Of a stretch of 64,000 nt of DNA, positions 1 through 8,493 are shown piece by piece. This DNA is from JACOMS01 sp051252005 (GTDB lineage Bacteria > Pseudomonadota > Alphaproteobacteria > Caulobacterales > Maricaulaceae). The stretch is taken from positions 1-64,000 of the forward strand of contig JBPOEZ010000005.1 in the NCBI GenBank assembly GCA_051252005.1. The letters are read 5' to 3'. Position 1 is the stretch's first letter. Each line of letters begins with the position of its first letter. The position numbers and the translations under genes are program-made. Below the pieces are notes generated by a model. That model worked only from the letters and a program-made list of their open reading frames with translations, had not been told where the DNA came from and did not search any database.

Positions 1-44
1 AATACGCACAATAAAAGCAAACCCTCCATTCACTCCAAAACAGC

Positions 45-79
45 AAAAAGCCCCGCCAAGAAATTGGTGGGGCTTTTTT
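45..79. terminator. Intrinsic terminator, probably bidirectional
   Basis: A GC-rich stem (GCCCCGCC with GGTGGGGC, one G-T pair) is flanked by an A-run on the left and a T-run on the right, so it can terminate transcription in either direction. It probably ends the gene that lies before the window. The first 44 bases hold nothing I recognise. Confidence 0.8.
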
Positions 80-278
80 ACGTTCTGGGATTCCGTGAGT
101 TATGGTACCTTGAAGCTTAGTGTAAAGTCTGCTAATAACATTTCGCTTCTAGCAGAAGCATATCACTCGTCTTAGTGTAGCTGTTGACAGCACTGCTTTT
201 TATTTGTTTCTTTCAACTTGTTTTTTCAAGCTTGAGAGGTGGTTGACGAGTGACACCTATTACAAGCTAGGAGAAACT

Positions 279-1601
279 ATGTTGAACAGACTCGTTCGCC
301 CTACCACAATCGCCGGGATTAAACGTCTCGCCAATCAAATCAAAAAAGCACAACAGATAAAGCATCATCTTGCTTTAGACATTGCAGGCCAAGCGGCAGG
401 ATTTGACAATTATAAACATGCCCAAAAGTTTGCCGATCACACGGGCAAAATTGCGCGCACCTCACCCCTTTACATTACAAAATACTGGCGTGATGAAAAA
501 ACATACGAAATTGGTAGAGAGACACATCTTGTCCAATTGTCGAAGCCTTTACTTGAGACCTGCAAAAAAAAAGAACTTAAGTCGATAAGGGGATTGGGTG
601 CATCGCGCCTTGTTGCCGAAGATCATTTGGTTTCTGATATGCTCTCGCACTCGCAGGAGTTTGCGCGAGATCAAATTTATAAAGCGGCCAGGGCAATCCG
701 TTTCATGGAGCATACCGGATTACGGCCTCTGAAAGGACACCATGAGAAATATCAAAATATAACGCGCGGACTTCCCAATATTGATCACGACACGGATTGG
801 TATGATCCTAAGAGCGGCCAACTCATCTTAATTGATGAACCCTATAATGGAGTTCCCAATTTAGATATACGTGTCGATTGGGCCGCTAAACATAATTGGT
901 ATTTACGACAATCCAATTGGCAGGGCATGTACTACCCTTATTCATGCGGCATGTTTGTCGCCACTTCTGCAAGCACGGGGTATGACTTTGATGCACTGAT
1001 GATGAAAATTGACGCAATACCTGCACCAATGGTGCCGAGTGTCTGGTTGGGAGAGTCTGTAGGCTCGCATGAGACATTTTTAAGTCCCACTGCGAAAACG
1101 CCGCAAGATCAACGCCGCGCAAAATCAAAAGCAACGATTTACGCTCTGCCAAGCAAAACAACCACGCCGTATAGACCATACAGTTTAGACCCTATGGGGA
1201 TGCATCCACGTAAACCCAGAGGAGAAATGACGCTTGATACCCATATAGAAACAGGACTTCTAATAAAGGCCATTTTGCAATCAAGCGCAAAACCTCTCGA
1301 CGTGAATTGGAAAATAAATCACGTTCGGTCTACACTAGAAGACTGGATGTGCGTGGAGTTTAGAAACGAGTTCCCGAAGGACATTGATGTTATAGCTGTT
1401 TACTATGGTGGGCGCGGAGAGAAAAACTCTTATGAGCGTATGGCTAGTACGCCGGAAGCTATAATTGGTTTATTGAACAAATTAAAAAACACCATGAAAA
1501 AGTATTACCCTGAATGCGAACCATTGCGAAGACTGATAGAGGTAATCAACACTAGTATTAAGCACATGGAAAAAGAAATAGAGCAGAACGAAGCCGCCTA
1601 A
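279..1601 (+). CDS. Hypothetical protein, possibly DUF5623-like, 440 aa
   Basis: Function unknown. The N-terminus (MLNRLVRPTTIAGIKRLANQ, then an Ala-rich stretch) is a short helical segment resembling what I remember of the DUF5623 group. The rest is soluble, with no signal peptide or membrane helix; residues about 370-415 look like a second small alpha/beta domain. I chose ATG 279 because AGGAG lies 5 to 6 bases upstream; the frame is open from 204 without a ribosome site. The gene is AT-richer than its neighbours and stands alone between two terminators, which fits accessory DNA. A TTGACA-like -35 box sits at 184-189 without a convincing -10. The existence of the gene is quite sure, the family is not. 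Confidence 0.7.
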   Translation: MLNRLVRPTTIAGIKRLANQIKKAQQIKHHLALDIAGQAAGFDNYKHAQKFADHTGKIARTSPLYITKYWRDEKTYEIGRETHLVQLSKPLLETCKKKELKSIRGLGASRLVAEDHLVSDMLSHSQEFARDQIYKAARAIRFMEHTGLRPLKGHHEKYQNITRGLPNIDHDTDWYDPKSGQLILIDEPYNGVPNLDIRVDWAAKHNWYLRQSNWQGMYYPYSCGMFVATSASTGYDFDALMMKIDAIPAPMVPSVWLGESVGSHETFLSPTAKTPQDQRRAKSKATIYALPSKTTTPYRPYSLDPMGMHPRKPRGEMTLDTHIETGLLIKAILQSSAKPLDVNWKINHVRSTLEDWMCVEFRNEFPKDIDVIAVYYGGRGEKNSYERMASTPEAIIGLLNKLKNTMKKYYPECEPLRRLIEVINTSIKHMEKEIEQNEAA

Positions 1602-1660
1602 TAGCACGCTTCAAAGGTGCCCACTTTTTGCTGGTTCCAAATGTATTGATGTTATGGGAA

Positions 1661-1692
1661 AAGCCTCGACAGGAAACTAACGAGGCCTTTCT
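1661..1692 (+). terminator. Weak intrinsic terminator after the unknown gene
   Basis: GCCTCG (1663-1668) pairs with CGAGGC (1681-1686), followed by CTTTCT. The stem is only 6 bp and the T-run is short. The same 235-bp gap holds the TetR operators further right. Confidence 0.5.
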
Positions 1693-1754
1693 ACGTCCAG
1701 AGGGAAAGCGGCCTAAGCGCGGCTCTTTGTTCTATAAGGAGGCGTAGGTCTTGC

Positions 1755-1780
1755 ATTGTAAGTAAATGCTCACTTGCAAT
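1755..1780. promoter_or_regulatory. Palindromic operator 1 before the tetR-plsC operon
   Basis: A 26-bp imperfect inverted repeat: the outer arms ATTG..AAGT and ACTT..CAAT match on 10 of 13 positions each side of the centre. It shares the AAGTRA/TYACTT half-sites with the second palindrome 30 bp downstream. A regulator gene starts at 1837, so autoregulation is the simple reading (inference). Confidence 0.6.
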
Positions 1781-1805
1781 CACGCCGCAGTCTCATTATA
1801 TGTAT

Positions 1806-1821
1806 GTGAGTGATCACTTAC
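1806..1821. promoter_or_regulatory. Palindromic operator 2 before tetR
   Basis: GTGAGTGATCACTTAC is a 16-bp palindrome with a single mismatched pair, ending 15 bases before the TetR start codon and just upstream of its AGGAG ribosome site. A TetR dimer bound here would block transcription or initiation of the operon. Same half-site as operator 1. Confidence 0.65.
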
Positions 1822-1836
1822 GCGTAGGAGTGCAGG

Positions 1837-2448
1837 ATGAATGAGGCTGTATTAAAATTACGCGGCATTTCAGCCGCAGACGGATCGACTAAGGCTAAGA
1901 TAGAGCGGGCGGCGCTTATACTGTTTGCGGAACATGGCGTCGACGGCGTGTCGACTAAGCAGATCGCGAAGCAGGCGGGGATATCTGAAGGGGCGATATA
2001 TCGTCATTTTTCCGGCAAGGAAGACCTTGCGCGGGTGCTAATGCTCGCGATCCATGGCCGCCTGACGGAAATGATCCGGATCGCGGCGAGAAGTAATAAG
2101 GCGCTACCAGAACAAGTACGGTTTATCGTTCGCCATTATTGCCAGATCGCCGATGATGACTGGATGTTATTTCAATATCATATTTTGCACCTACATCACT
2201 TTCCAAGGCTCTCTGACGGACCCGAGGAAAGCCCTATTGGCGCGGCGGCGGCGCTCCTTGAAGCCTCTATGGACGAAAGTGATAGCGTCAAAGAGGATCC
2301 TTATATTTTAGCGGCTATGGCGCTCGGGATAGTGCTGCAAACCGCGCAGGCCAAGGTCTTTGGGTATGTGACGGGGCCGCTCTCAGACCATATTCCTTTA
2401 TTAACGCGGAGCGTCTTTGCCGTCCTTGGATTGAAAGAGGAGGGCTAA
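1837..2448 (+). CDS. TetR/AcrR family transcriptional regulator, 203 aa
   Basis: N-terminal TetR DNA-binding domain at about residues 20-65: the helix-turn-helix reads STKQIAKQAGISEGAIYRHF, followed by the usual GKEDL. The C-terminal two thirds is an all-helical ligand/dimer domain with no recognisable ligand signature. AGGAG lies 6 to 7 bases before ATG 1837. Two palindromes (1755-1780, 1806-1821) directly upstream are likely its own operators. plsC starts 2 bases after the stop codon, so it presumably controls the acyltransferase, transporter and methylase behind it; an acyl or lysolipid ligand would fit but is a guess. Confidence 0.9.
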   Translation: MNEAVLKLRGISAADGSTKAKIERAALILFAEHGVDGVSTKQIAKQAGISEGAIYRHFSGKEDLARVLMLAIHGRLTEMIRIAARSNKALPEQVRFIVRHYCQIADDDWMLFQYHILHLHHFPRLSDGPEESPIGAAAALLEASMDESDSVKEDPYILAAMALGIVLQTAQAKVFGYVTGPLSDHIPLLTRSVFAVLGLKEEG

Positions 2449-2450
2449 TC

Positions 2451-3263
2451 ATGCGGTCATTTCTGTTTAATATGTTCTTTTATGCGGGCACATTTTTTTA
2501 CGCCTTTATCTCTGTCATTTTTTCTTTTGTCCCGGGGCGGCGGCTGATGATGGCCAGCTTGCGCCGTTATACGAAAGTCATGACGTGGGCTATGCGGGTC
2601 ATTGCGGGCATAGATGTAAAGGTGTCCGGTCATGAAAATGTGCCGAAAGACGGTCCTGTGATTATTGCGGCGAAGCACCAAAGCTACGGCGACGGGATTG
2701 TGATGTTTTCGCAGTTCTTTGATCTGTCATTTGTGACGGGAGATCATTTGGAGAAATTTATGTTTCTCAAACGCATCCTCGCGAAAATGAACGCGGTCGT
2801 GATTGATAGTTGCGGGGGCGAGGATTCGCGCAAGAAAATGGCGGAAACCTCGGCCGTAGTGCGCGAGCAAGGTCGGCGTATTTTGATTTACCCCGAAGGG
2901 CATCTGTCTAAGATCGGGACGCATCATAAATACCGTAAAGGCGTGTATCATCTGTATAAGGATTTTAACTGCCCCGTCGTGCCTGTGGCGACCAATTTAG
3001 GACAGAGGTGGAACCAATCGGACTGGCAAAAGCACGCCGGTTCTGCCACACTGGAGTTCTTACAACCGATTATGCCGGGCCTTGAAAAGGAAGCGTTTAT
3101 GCAGCAGCTGCAAAGCCAGATAGAGACGCGGAGCCTAGAGCTTTTAGACATGGATAATCTGGGCGCGCTTAATCCGTCTGATATCGGTAAGCTTGAGGAA
3201 AATGATGTGGCCAAAGCGAAGCGCCTTGAACGCGAAGCGGATGATAAGGAGCCTCAGTCATGA
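2451..3263 (+). CDS. 1-acyl-sn-glycerol-3-phosphate acyltransferase family (PlsC), 270 aa
   Basis: Transfers an acyl chain to lysophosphatidate or another lysophospholipid at the inner membrane. A hydrophobic N-terminal anchor (about residues 5-28) precedes the acyltransferase motifs: motif I KHQSYGD (HX4D) near residue 76 and motif III YPEGH, where the usual EGT is EGH. The C-terminus is charged and helical. It follows tetR by 2 bases and overlaps the transporter gene by 4 bases (ATGA). Pairing of a PlsC protein with an LplT-like transporter mirrors the fused or adjacent Aas/LplT arrangement for lysophospholipid re-acylation, so a repair role is more likely than bulk phosphatidate synthesis (inference). 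Confidence 0.87.
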   Translation: MRSFLFNMFFYAGTFFYAFISVIFSFVPGRRLMMASLRRYTKVMTWAMRVIAGIDVKVSGHENVPKDGPVIIAAKHQSYGDGIVMFSQFFDLSFVTGDHLEKFMFLKRILAKMNAVVIDSCGGEDSRKKMAETSAVVREQGRRILIYPEGHLSKIGTHHKYRKGVYHLYKDFNCPVVPVATNLGQRWNQSDWQKHAGSATLEFLQPIMPGLEKEAFMQQLQSQIETRSLELLDMDNLGALNPSDIGKLEENDVAKAKRLEREADDKEPQS

Positions 3264-4642
3264 GCAAGGCGGCGAAATCTAAACCCTTAATCAGAGACCG
3301 CCGTTTTTGGCCGCTTTTTGCGCTCATCCAAACGGTGACCTTCAACGATAACGCCTTGAAAAACGCGCTTATCGGGCTGCTAACTTTCGTGTTGAGCTAC
3401 GAAGCCATTTCTGAAATATTGGCCGTTGCACAGAAAGTGCCATTTGCCGAGAATCTAGAAAAGGGCAGCCTTGTACCGATAGCGGCCTTTATATTTACGC
3501 TACCGTTTTTGATGCTCAGCGCCGTGGCTGGACAAATCGCTGACAAGATTGACCGCGCCGTTATTTTCAAGCGGGTTAAATCCGTAGAGTTTTTCATCAT
3601 GCTTCTCGCGGCGATTGGATTTTGGTTCATGAATATTTGGGTGTTAGCAATAGCGCTGTTCTTTATGGGGGCGCAGTCTGCTTTTGTGACGCCGACCAAA
3701 AACGCGGTACTACCCCAATGGCTCACGGATGAAGAACTTATTCCCGGCAATGGCATTTTAAACGGGTTTGTCTTTGTTTTTATTCTGATTGGTATGGTTG
3801 TTGGACTTTTTGTCATCGGTATTGACGGCGGTCCAAAAATACTCGCCGTGCTGCTGCTTGTGATGTCTGTACTTGGCTGGATCGCTGCGCGGTTTCAGCC
3901 CGCGGCCCCCGCGCCGAAGCCTAAAATGAAAGTAAACTATGAACCCGTAACGGCGACATGGAGCGTTTTAAAACATGCCTTTAATTCTCCGCATGTGCTT
4001 CGGCCTATGCTCGGAATTGCTTGGTTTTACGGCCTCTCGAATGTTATAATTTTAGCGCTCCCAGAATATCTGAAAACCACCATGGGTTACGACCGTATGG
4101 TTTTGATCTTCATTTTAATGTTCTCGACAGTAGGGATATTAATTGGGTCTCTACTCTGTGCCTTTGTTGCAAAGCGCGGGAAATGGGGCAAAGAATCTAT
4201 TGGCTTAACCGCGCTTGGGATTACAGGCGTTACCCTATTTGCCCTCGATATTTATCTGTTCGGTGTAAACATCTCTGTGGCTGAGCCAGACGGAACGCTT
4301 AAAGGGCTTAGCTTCTTTTGGGAGCAACCGGGGTCTAAACGGCTATTTTTTGATGTGGTTATGGCCTCTCTCTGTAACGGGCTGTTTGTTGTGCCGATGC
4401 AAGCTATGGCGCAGCGCCGCGCAGACCCTGCCATACGTGCGCGCCTTATGTCTGCCGGGGCCGTGCTTTTAAATATAAGCGTAAACGTCATCACCGTCTT
4501 GTTGATTATTATGGCGAGCAAAAGCCTGCCGCCAAAATCGCCCTTTTTAATTATCATTATAGGCAGCGCGCTTGTGTCTATGTATACGATTTTCAGGACA
4601 ATCAAACCGCGAGACTATGTCTCGCATGTCGGGGAAGGGTAA
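3260..4642 (+). CDS. LplT-like major facilitator transporter, 460 aa
   Basis: Twelve hydrophobic segments of MFS type. The opening FNDNALKNALI and the ADKIDRA loop between helices 2 and 3 are typical of the lysophospholipid transporter (LplT) branch, which flips lysophospholipids into the cytoplasmic leaflet. The start codon overlaps the stop of plsC (ATGA), so the two are translationally coupled and probably act together: import of a lysolipid and re-acylation. The substrate is inferred from the neighbour and from family resemblance. Confidence 0.8.
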   Translation: MSKAAKSKPLIRDRRFWPLFALIQTVTFNDNALKNALIGLLTFVLSYEAISEILAVAQKVPFAENLEKGSLVPIAAFIFTLPFLMLSAVAGQIADKIDRAVIFKRVKSVEFFIMLLAAIGFWFMNIWVLAIALFFMGAQSAFVTPTKNAVLPQWLTDEELIPGNGILNGFVFVFILIGMVVGLFVIGIDGGPKILAVLLLVMSVLGWIAARFQPAAPAPKPKMKVNYEPVTATWSVLKHAFNSPHVLRPMLGIAWFYGLSNVIILALPEYLKTTMGYDRMVLIFILMFSTVGILIGSLLCAFVAKRGKWGKESIGLTALGITGVTLFALDIYLFGVNISVAEPDGTLKGLSFFWEQPGSKRLFFDVVMASLCNGLFVVPMQAMAQRRADPAIRARLMSAGAVLLNISVNVITVLLIIMASKSLPPKSPFLIIIIGSALVSMYTIFRTIKPRDYVSHVGEG

Positions 4643-4645
4643 TCC

Positions 4646-5170
4646 ATGCGCGGATATTTTGGGGTTGGGGTCGAGGGTATATCGAAGGCTCATAATTTGG
4701 GCGCGGTGCTGCGAACGGCGCATGCGTTTGGCGCAAGCTTCGCCTTTACGATTAACGCCTTTCATAAAGTTACCGACACCCGCCGTACTGATACGTCCGG
4801 TTCAAAGGATCATCTTCCTTACTATGAGTGGGAGAATGCGGGGGCTTTAGTCCTGCCAAAAAATTGCCAGATCGTTGGCGTGGAGTTGACGGAAGATTCC
4901 ATTGATCTTCCTAGCTTTCGTCACCCGCGAAATTGCGCCTATGTCTTGGGGCCAGAGGACGGATCCCTGTCGCCGGAAATGCAGGCGCGCTGTGATCACA
5001 TGGTCAAAATACCGACTAAGTTCTGTATTAATGTTAGCCTCGCGGCAGCGCTTGCGCTCTATGACCGGACGCTTTGTTTCGGCGGCTATCCAGAACGGCC
5101 TGTTCGGCCTGGCGGACCGGGTCTTGATGATATCGAAAAGTGGAGACCGCCCGGAGCGCGGGGACGTTAA
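4646..5170 (+). CDS. TrmH/SpoU family RNA 2'-O-methyltransferase, 174 aa
   Basis: SPOUT fold methylase using S-adenosylmethionine. All three SpoU motifs are visible: NLGAVLRTAHAFGA (motif 1, with the catalytic Arg), AYVLGPEDGSLS (motif 2) and INVSLAAALALYDR (motif 3). There is no extra RNA-binding domain, so the length fits the short TrmH/TrmL-like class. Whether the target is tRNA or rRNA cannot be read. It starts 3 bases after the transporter gene, an odd partner for lipid genes, and overlaps the convergent DUF1289 gene by 4 bases at its 3' end. Confidence 0.88.
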   Translation: MRGYFGVGVEGISKAHNLGAVLRTAHAFGASFAFTINAFHKVTDTRRTDTSGSKDHLPYYEWENAGALVLPKNCQIVGVELTEDSIDLPSFRHPRNCAYVLGPEDGSLSPEMQARCDHMVKIPTKFCINVSLAAALALYDRTLCFGGYPERPVRPGGPGLDDIEKWRPPGARGR

Positions 5171-5355
5171 TCTAACTTTGCGAGTCTTTTCGGCAGCTCA
5201 TGCATAATGAGTTTGCGCTGCAGGTCAGAGTAGCGCGTCCAAGTGGCAATCTCTTCTCGCGTACGCCCGCAACCAAAACATTGCCCCGAGGCAAGGTCCA
5301 ATTGGCAAATAAGTTTGCACGGGCTTTCAATAGCGGGGGTTTCTCGTAGGCTCAT
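5167..5355 (-). CDS. DUF1289 family small cysteine-rich protein, 62 aa
   Basis: Small conserved proteobacterial protein. Visible signature: SPCKLICQLD followed by CFGCGRTREEIATW and a final helix. The paired cysteines (CX3C and CX2C) suggest metal or Fe-S binding; the function is unknown. It is the last gene of a minus-strand operon, its ATG overlapping the stop of the upstream lipoprotein gene (ATGA). Its own end overlaps the convergent SpoU methylase gene by 4 bases. Confidence 0.85.
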   Translation of the reverse strand: MSLRETPAIESPCKLICQLDLASGQCFGCGRTREEIATWTRYSDLQRKLIMHELPKRLAKLD

Positions 5356-6170
5356 TTGAAGCCCAATTTAGATTTGTAATCATCCGGAATTGTGTCGAGA
5401 TTAAAGATCGCGGCGAGTTTATAGTCATGGCCTTCAATACTTAATCGATCCCCTCCTGCCTCGCGTATTTTGGCGATAGGGAAGTGGAGGATATTTTCGC
5501 CCATATCTGGCGCTAGCGTAAGGACGGCCTCTTGTCCGTCCATTATGGAGACAGCCGGAGCGGTCCATGTCCCCTCGCTCCCTTGGGGCCGAGAAATAAT
5601 TACCCAATCCATCGCGCCCATGACGGACGCCATATCGTTGAGGTTAGCTGCGTCTATGGTGCGAGAAAAATACTGAGACGTTGTCTCTGCGCCTTTTTCA
5701 AGGGTTTCCAATGTGTAGCCCTTGGGGTTTTTCTTAAAGACGAATTCAACATTCACGGCGAAGTCTAGCCCGCCGGGCGGATCCTCTGCGCGGGCCGGAT
5801 CGACGATGCAAAGCTCGCCGCCGCCTTCTGGGTCTAAGGCTGAGGCCTCAAAAATAACTTCGCCTTCGGTATCGGCGGGCATTGTCACGTCGTGACCATC
5901 CAGCCGATAAACCAAAGCTTCTGGCGTAGGTTTTCCGTCGAGCGGCGTGAAACCTGCAACAGTTAAAGGCATAACGGGGCTCTCGCTCCAATCATCAAAC
6001 GCGCCGAGCGTGACGAGGAAGTCAAAAAAACCTTCGGCAGAATTGCATTTTGAAACGACCTGCGCGGGCGATGTGGTTTCTAAGACAGAACCGCTATCTG
6101 AGGCCTTGGGCTCACAGCCCGTTACGCCGAAAACCAGCACAGCGCCGATTAAAGCGGCCTTATACGTCAC
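5352..6170 (-). CDS. Hypothetical lipoprotein, 272 aa, paralogue of the protein at 7371-8162
   Basis: Starts with GTG overlapping the stop of the DUF2891 gene (GTGA). The N-terminus is a lipoprotein signal (VFGVTGC lipobox, Cys about residue 19), so the protein is probably anchored in a periplasmic-side membrane leaflet. The body resembles the other exported protein of this operon: both carry LC-x-x-DP-(S/A)-RA, then an F-x-FKK strand, then L-E-x-G. No catalytic motif is seen and I do not recognise the family. The operon context suggests the two paralogues and DUF2891 work together in the envelope. Confidence 0.75.
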   Translation of the reverse strand: MTYKAALIGAVLVFGVTGCEPKASDSGSVLETTSPAQVVSKCNSAEGFFDFLVTLGAFDDWSESPVMPLTVAGFTPLDGKPTPEALVYRLDGHDVTMPADTEGEVIFEASALDPEGGGELCIVDPARAEDPPGGLDFAVNVEFVFKKNPKGYTLETLEKGAETTSQYFSRTIDAANLNDMASVMGAMDWVIISRPQGSEGTWTAPAVSIMDGQEAVLTLAPDMGENILHFPIAKIREAGGDRLSIEGHDYKLAAIFNLDTIPDDYKSKLGFK

Positions 6171-7333
6171 GGCTGCTGGCCTCTATCTGTCATCAAATAG
6201 GTGGCGAAACTGGCGAGCCAATGGGAGCCAGAATAATGCGTATCGGAGACAGCCGCGACACCTGTATCGGCGTGTATTTTCGCGGCGGCAACAAGAGAGG
6301 CTTCTCTGGGGTCATCTTTGGGGAGCGCCCGCGCAATATTATAGAGGTTCCAAGCCCGGGAAGAATTAACGCCGTCGAGGTGGACTAATTTACCGTCGCT
6401 TGCGTCTTTGACAATCCCGGGGGCGAGCCAGTCGCCAGACCCGTCAACAGGAATAGCGGGCATAAAGTCCGTCAGCCATGCGGAGAACTCTTCGCTCGGT
6501 AAAATTCGGCGCATAAGATCCGCTTCCATCAAGCAGGGAGAAAGGAAGTCTTCGCCGCTGGGTTCGTAAGCCAGAGGGCAGTTTTTATCGCCTTTGTGGA
6601 AAGCAAGAGAGCGCTGAACAATTAACTCTTCCATTTCAGTGTCGCCGGCGGCGCGCGCCCAGTCTAGCATCAGTCCAAAGGCAAAGGCGGACTGATTATG
6701 CGTGCCAAGGCGTATAGGGTAGGCGAGCTTGGGGAGCCACTCTTTCAGGCTTCCTGCGATATCTTCCTCAAGCGGCTCTAAGCGTTCAAGCCAGACATTA
6801 CCGCGCGGATCGTTCCATTCTCTAAGCTCCGCTGTGAGCTGTAAAAACCAAGCCACGCCATAAGGGCGCTCCCACGACCCGCGTGCAGGCCTAGCAAATT
6901 CTGCGAGTTCTCCGTCAATATTTTCCAATGTAAAGCTGAGGTCCAGCTTCGCTATGGCTTCTTCGCGCCAAGCGGCGTCTTGCGGGCCGACATTTAAAAG
7001 GCGAACTAATAGCCAGTGACCATGCACAGAAGAGTGCCAGTCAAAACAGCCGTAAAAAACAGGGAATAATTCACGCGGCGGAGCAACCTCGGCGTCGCTA
7101 TCCATGGTACGCGAAACCTTATTTGGATATTCGCGGTGAACGCAGTCCAGAGCAAGACGGGAAAAACGATCTGCTAAGGCGGGGTCAATCGTGCCAGGAT
7201 ACTCAAAAGTCGTTTTCACGGCTTGGGTTTTCGGTGCAGGGGACGAAGTTGGAGCCTCAGGGCTGGGCGAGTCGCAAGCGGTAAAGGCTAAAGTGGATGA
7301 AAGAAGAAGGGTCGTCAAATATGTATTACGCAT
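6167..7333 (-). CDS. DUF2891 family lipoprotein, 388 aa
   Basis: N-terminal lipoprotein signal (TLAFTAC lipobox). The mature part carries the DUF2891 hallmark FYGCFDWHSSVHGHW near residue 93 and further conserved stretches such as LGTHNQSAFAFG and YSGSHWLASFATY. The fold looks like an alpha/alpha toroid rich in His and Trp, as in carbohydrate-active enzymes, but the activity of the family is not established. AAGGA lies just before ATG 7333. It sits between two paralogous exported proteins and overlaps the second by 4 bases, so it is in the same operon. Confidence 0.85.
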   Translation of the reverse strand: MRNTYLTTLLLSSTLAFTACDSPSPEAPTSSPAPKTQAVKTTFEYPGTIDPALADRFSRLALDCVHREYPNKVSRTMDSDAEVAPPRELFPVFYGCFDWHSSVHGHWLLVRLLNVGPQDAAWREEAIAKLDLSFTLENIDGELAEFARPARGSWERPYGVAWFLQLTAELREWNDPRGNVWLERLEPLEEDIAGSLKEWLPKLAYPIRLGTHNQSAFAFGLMLDWARAAGDTEMEELIVQRSLAFHKGDKNCPLAYEPSGEDFLSPCLMEADLMRRILPSEEFSAWLTDFMPAIPVDGSGDWLAPGIVKDASDGKLVHLDGVNSSRAWNLYNIARALPKDDPREASLVAAAKIHADTGVAAVSDTHYSGSHWLASFATYLMTDRGQQP

Positions 7334-7370
7334 AGTCCTTTATTAAACAGGCGACGCACAATTTCAAAGC

Positions 7371-8162
7371 CTATTTCGCCTTGCTATCGTCCTCATTGTC
7401 GTCACCTTCCCCGAACCCGAGGCTTTTCATTTTCTTTATGCTGGGTACGGGTTCTAAAGTATAAGCTCCGCCGGAGATGGCCAACGTGTCCGCGCCCATA
7501 TTTTTAAATGCGGCGATATCAATGACATGCATGCCGGCAAATGGTTCTATGATTAGACCTTGAAGGGCCGCATCGGCCTTCATAGCGTGAATGTTAGGTT
7601 GGATGCCTTTGTCTTTATAGGTCACAGCCACATGGGTCATTTTTGGAACTAAGAGCTTGGCGGGGCCAGGGAAGAGTTTTTTATAGAAAGACTTTCCGTC
7701 ATCTGTTCCGTCTTCTAGTTCCGCAAGGCTGTGAGAGCCGCCGGATTTTTTGAATTTAATGTCAAAATCAATACTAAAGGACAGCCCATCGTCTTTACGT
7801 TTTAGTCCCGCACGCGACGGATCATCAACACAAAGCTCAGTATCTTTTGATCCCTTTTTGAGTTTAGAGAAATCAGAAATCTGCCCGTCGGCTTCGATGG
7901 TGAAGGGCGTCTCTACGCCGCCGTCCTTCATATAAAGCCGGTCTGGCATAGGGGGGGTGTCTGCAATGAACCTTGCCGCCAATGCCGCCTCTAGCGTGTC
8001 GCGACGCTCAGGCTTTAGGCCATCAAATTTCGAAAACAGCTTGATAATATCCTCTGCAGGAAGGCATTCGGGCGCTTCGCGTGTGTCCGATTTGTCTTTA
8101 GAAAATGCAGGAGAACTCATGCTGGCCGAGACAGCGATTGTAAGAACTAAAAAACGTTTCAC
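7371..8162 (-). CDS. Hypothetical exported protein, 263 aa, paralogue of 5352-6170
   Basis: I place the start at GTG 8162, because GGAG lies 5 bases upstream and the product then opens with a clean signal peptide (KRFLVLTIAVSASMSSPAFS). An open frame continues to 8210 without a ribosome site. The mature protein shares with 5352-6170 the LC-x-DPSRAG motif, a following F-D-IKFKK strand and an acidic L-E-D-G turn. The C-terminal tail is strongly acidic (GDDNEDDSKAK). Function unknown. First gene of the minus-strand operon, divergent from lptM-lysA. Confidence 0.75.
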   Translation of the reverse strand: MKRFLVLTIAVSASMSSPAFSKDKSDTREAPECLPAEDIIKLFSKFDGLKPERRDTLEAALAARFIADTPPMPDRLYMKDGGVETPFTIEADGQISDFSKLKKGSKDTELCVDDPSRAGLKRKDDGLSFSIDFDIKFKKSGGSHSLAELEDGTDDGKSFYKKLFPGPAKLLVPKMTHVAVTYKDKGIQPNIHAMKADAALQGLIIEPFAGMHVIDIAAFKNMGADTLAISGGAYTLEPVPSIKKMKSLGFGEGDDNEDDSKAK

Positions 8163-8304
8163 GAAAGTCTCCAAACAGGATTGCGTAGAGCCTTTTGCTA
8201 TGAGGGTCATCGCCGTATTACCAATGAAAACTTTGTCATAAAAACAGGTTGGCGCTTAGCGAGCGTCTCTATATGGTCGGGCCAAATAATTGTTGGAGAC
8301 ATAT

Positions 8305-8490
8305 ATGCGCCGCCGCATTTTACCCCTTACGCTTTTGACTGCTTTCATACTGTCCGCTTGCGGCGTGAAGGGCGATCTTGAAACGGCTCCGCCAATGTGG
8401 GGCGATAAGGCCAAGCAGGATCAACCCGCGAAAGCGCCTGAGTCTAGTGCCGATGACGCAGGCAATCAAAGCCCAGAAGCTAGCGACTAA
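8305..8490 (+). CDS. lptM: LptM (YifL)-like small lipoprotein, 61 aa
   Basis: Tiny lipoprotein with a signal ending LTAFILSAC, followed immediately by GVKGDLETAPP, the sequence typical of LptM/YifL. In enterobacteria LptM binds the LptD/LptE lipopolysaccharide translocon and helps oxidative assembly of LptD. ATG 8305 is chosen over an in-frame TTG at 8290 because TTGGAG lies 6 bases upstream. The gene directly precedes lysA (3-base gap), a common proteobacterial neighbourhood for this lipoprotein. Confidence 0.85.
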   Translation: MRRRILPLTLLTAFILSACGVKGDLETAPPMWGDKAKQDQPAKAPESSADDAGNQSPEASD

Positions 8491-8493
8491 GCC

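Noticed and set aside
3397..3816. 139-codon open frame antisense to the LplT-like gene
   Set aside because: Shadow of a membrane-protein gene; no independent support.
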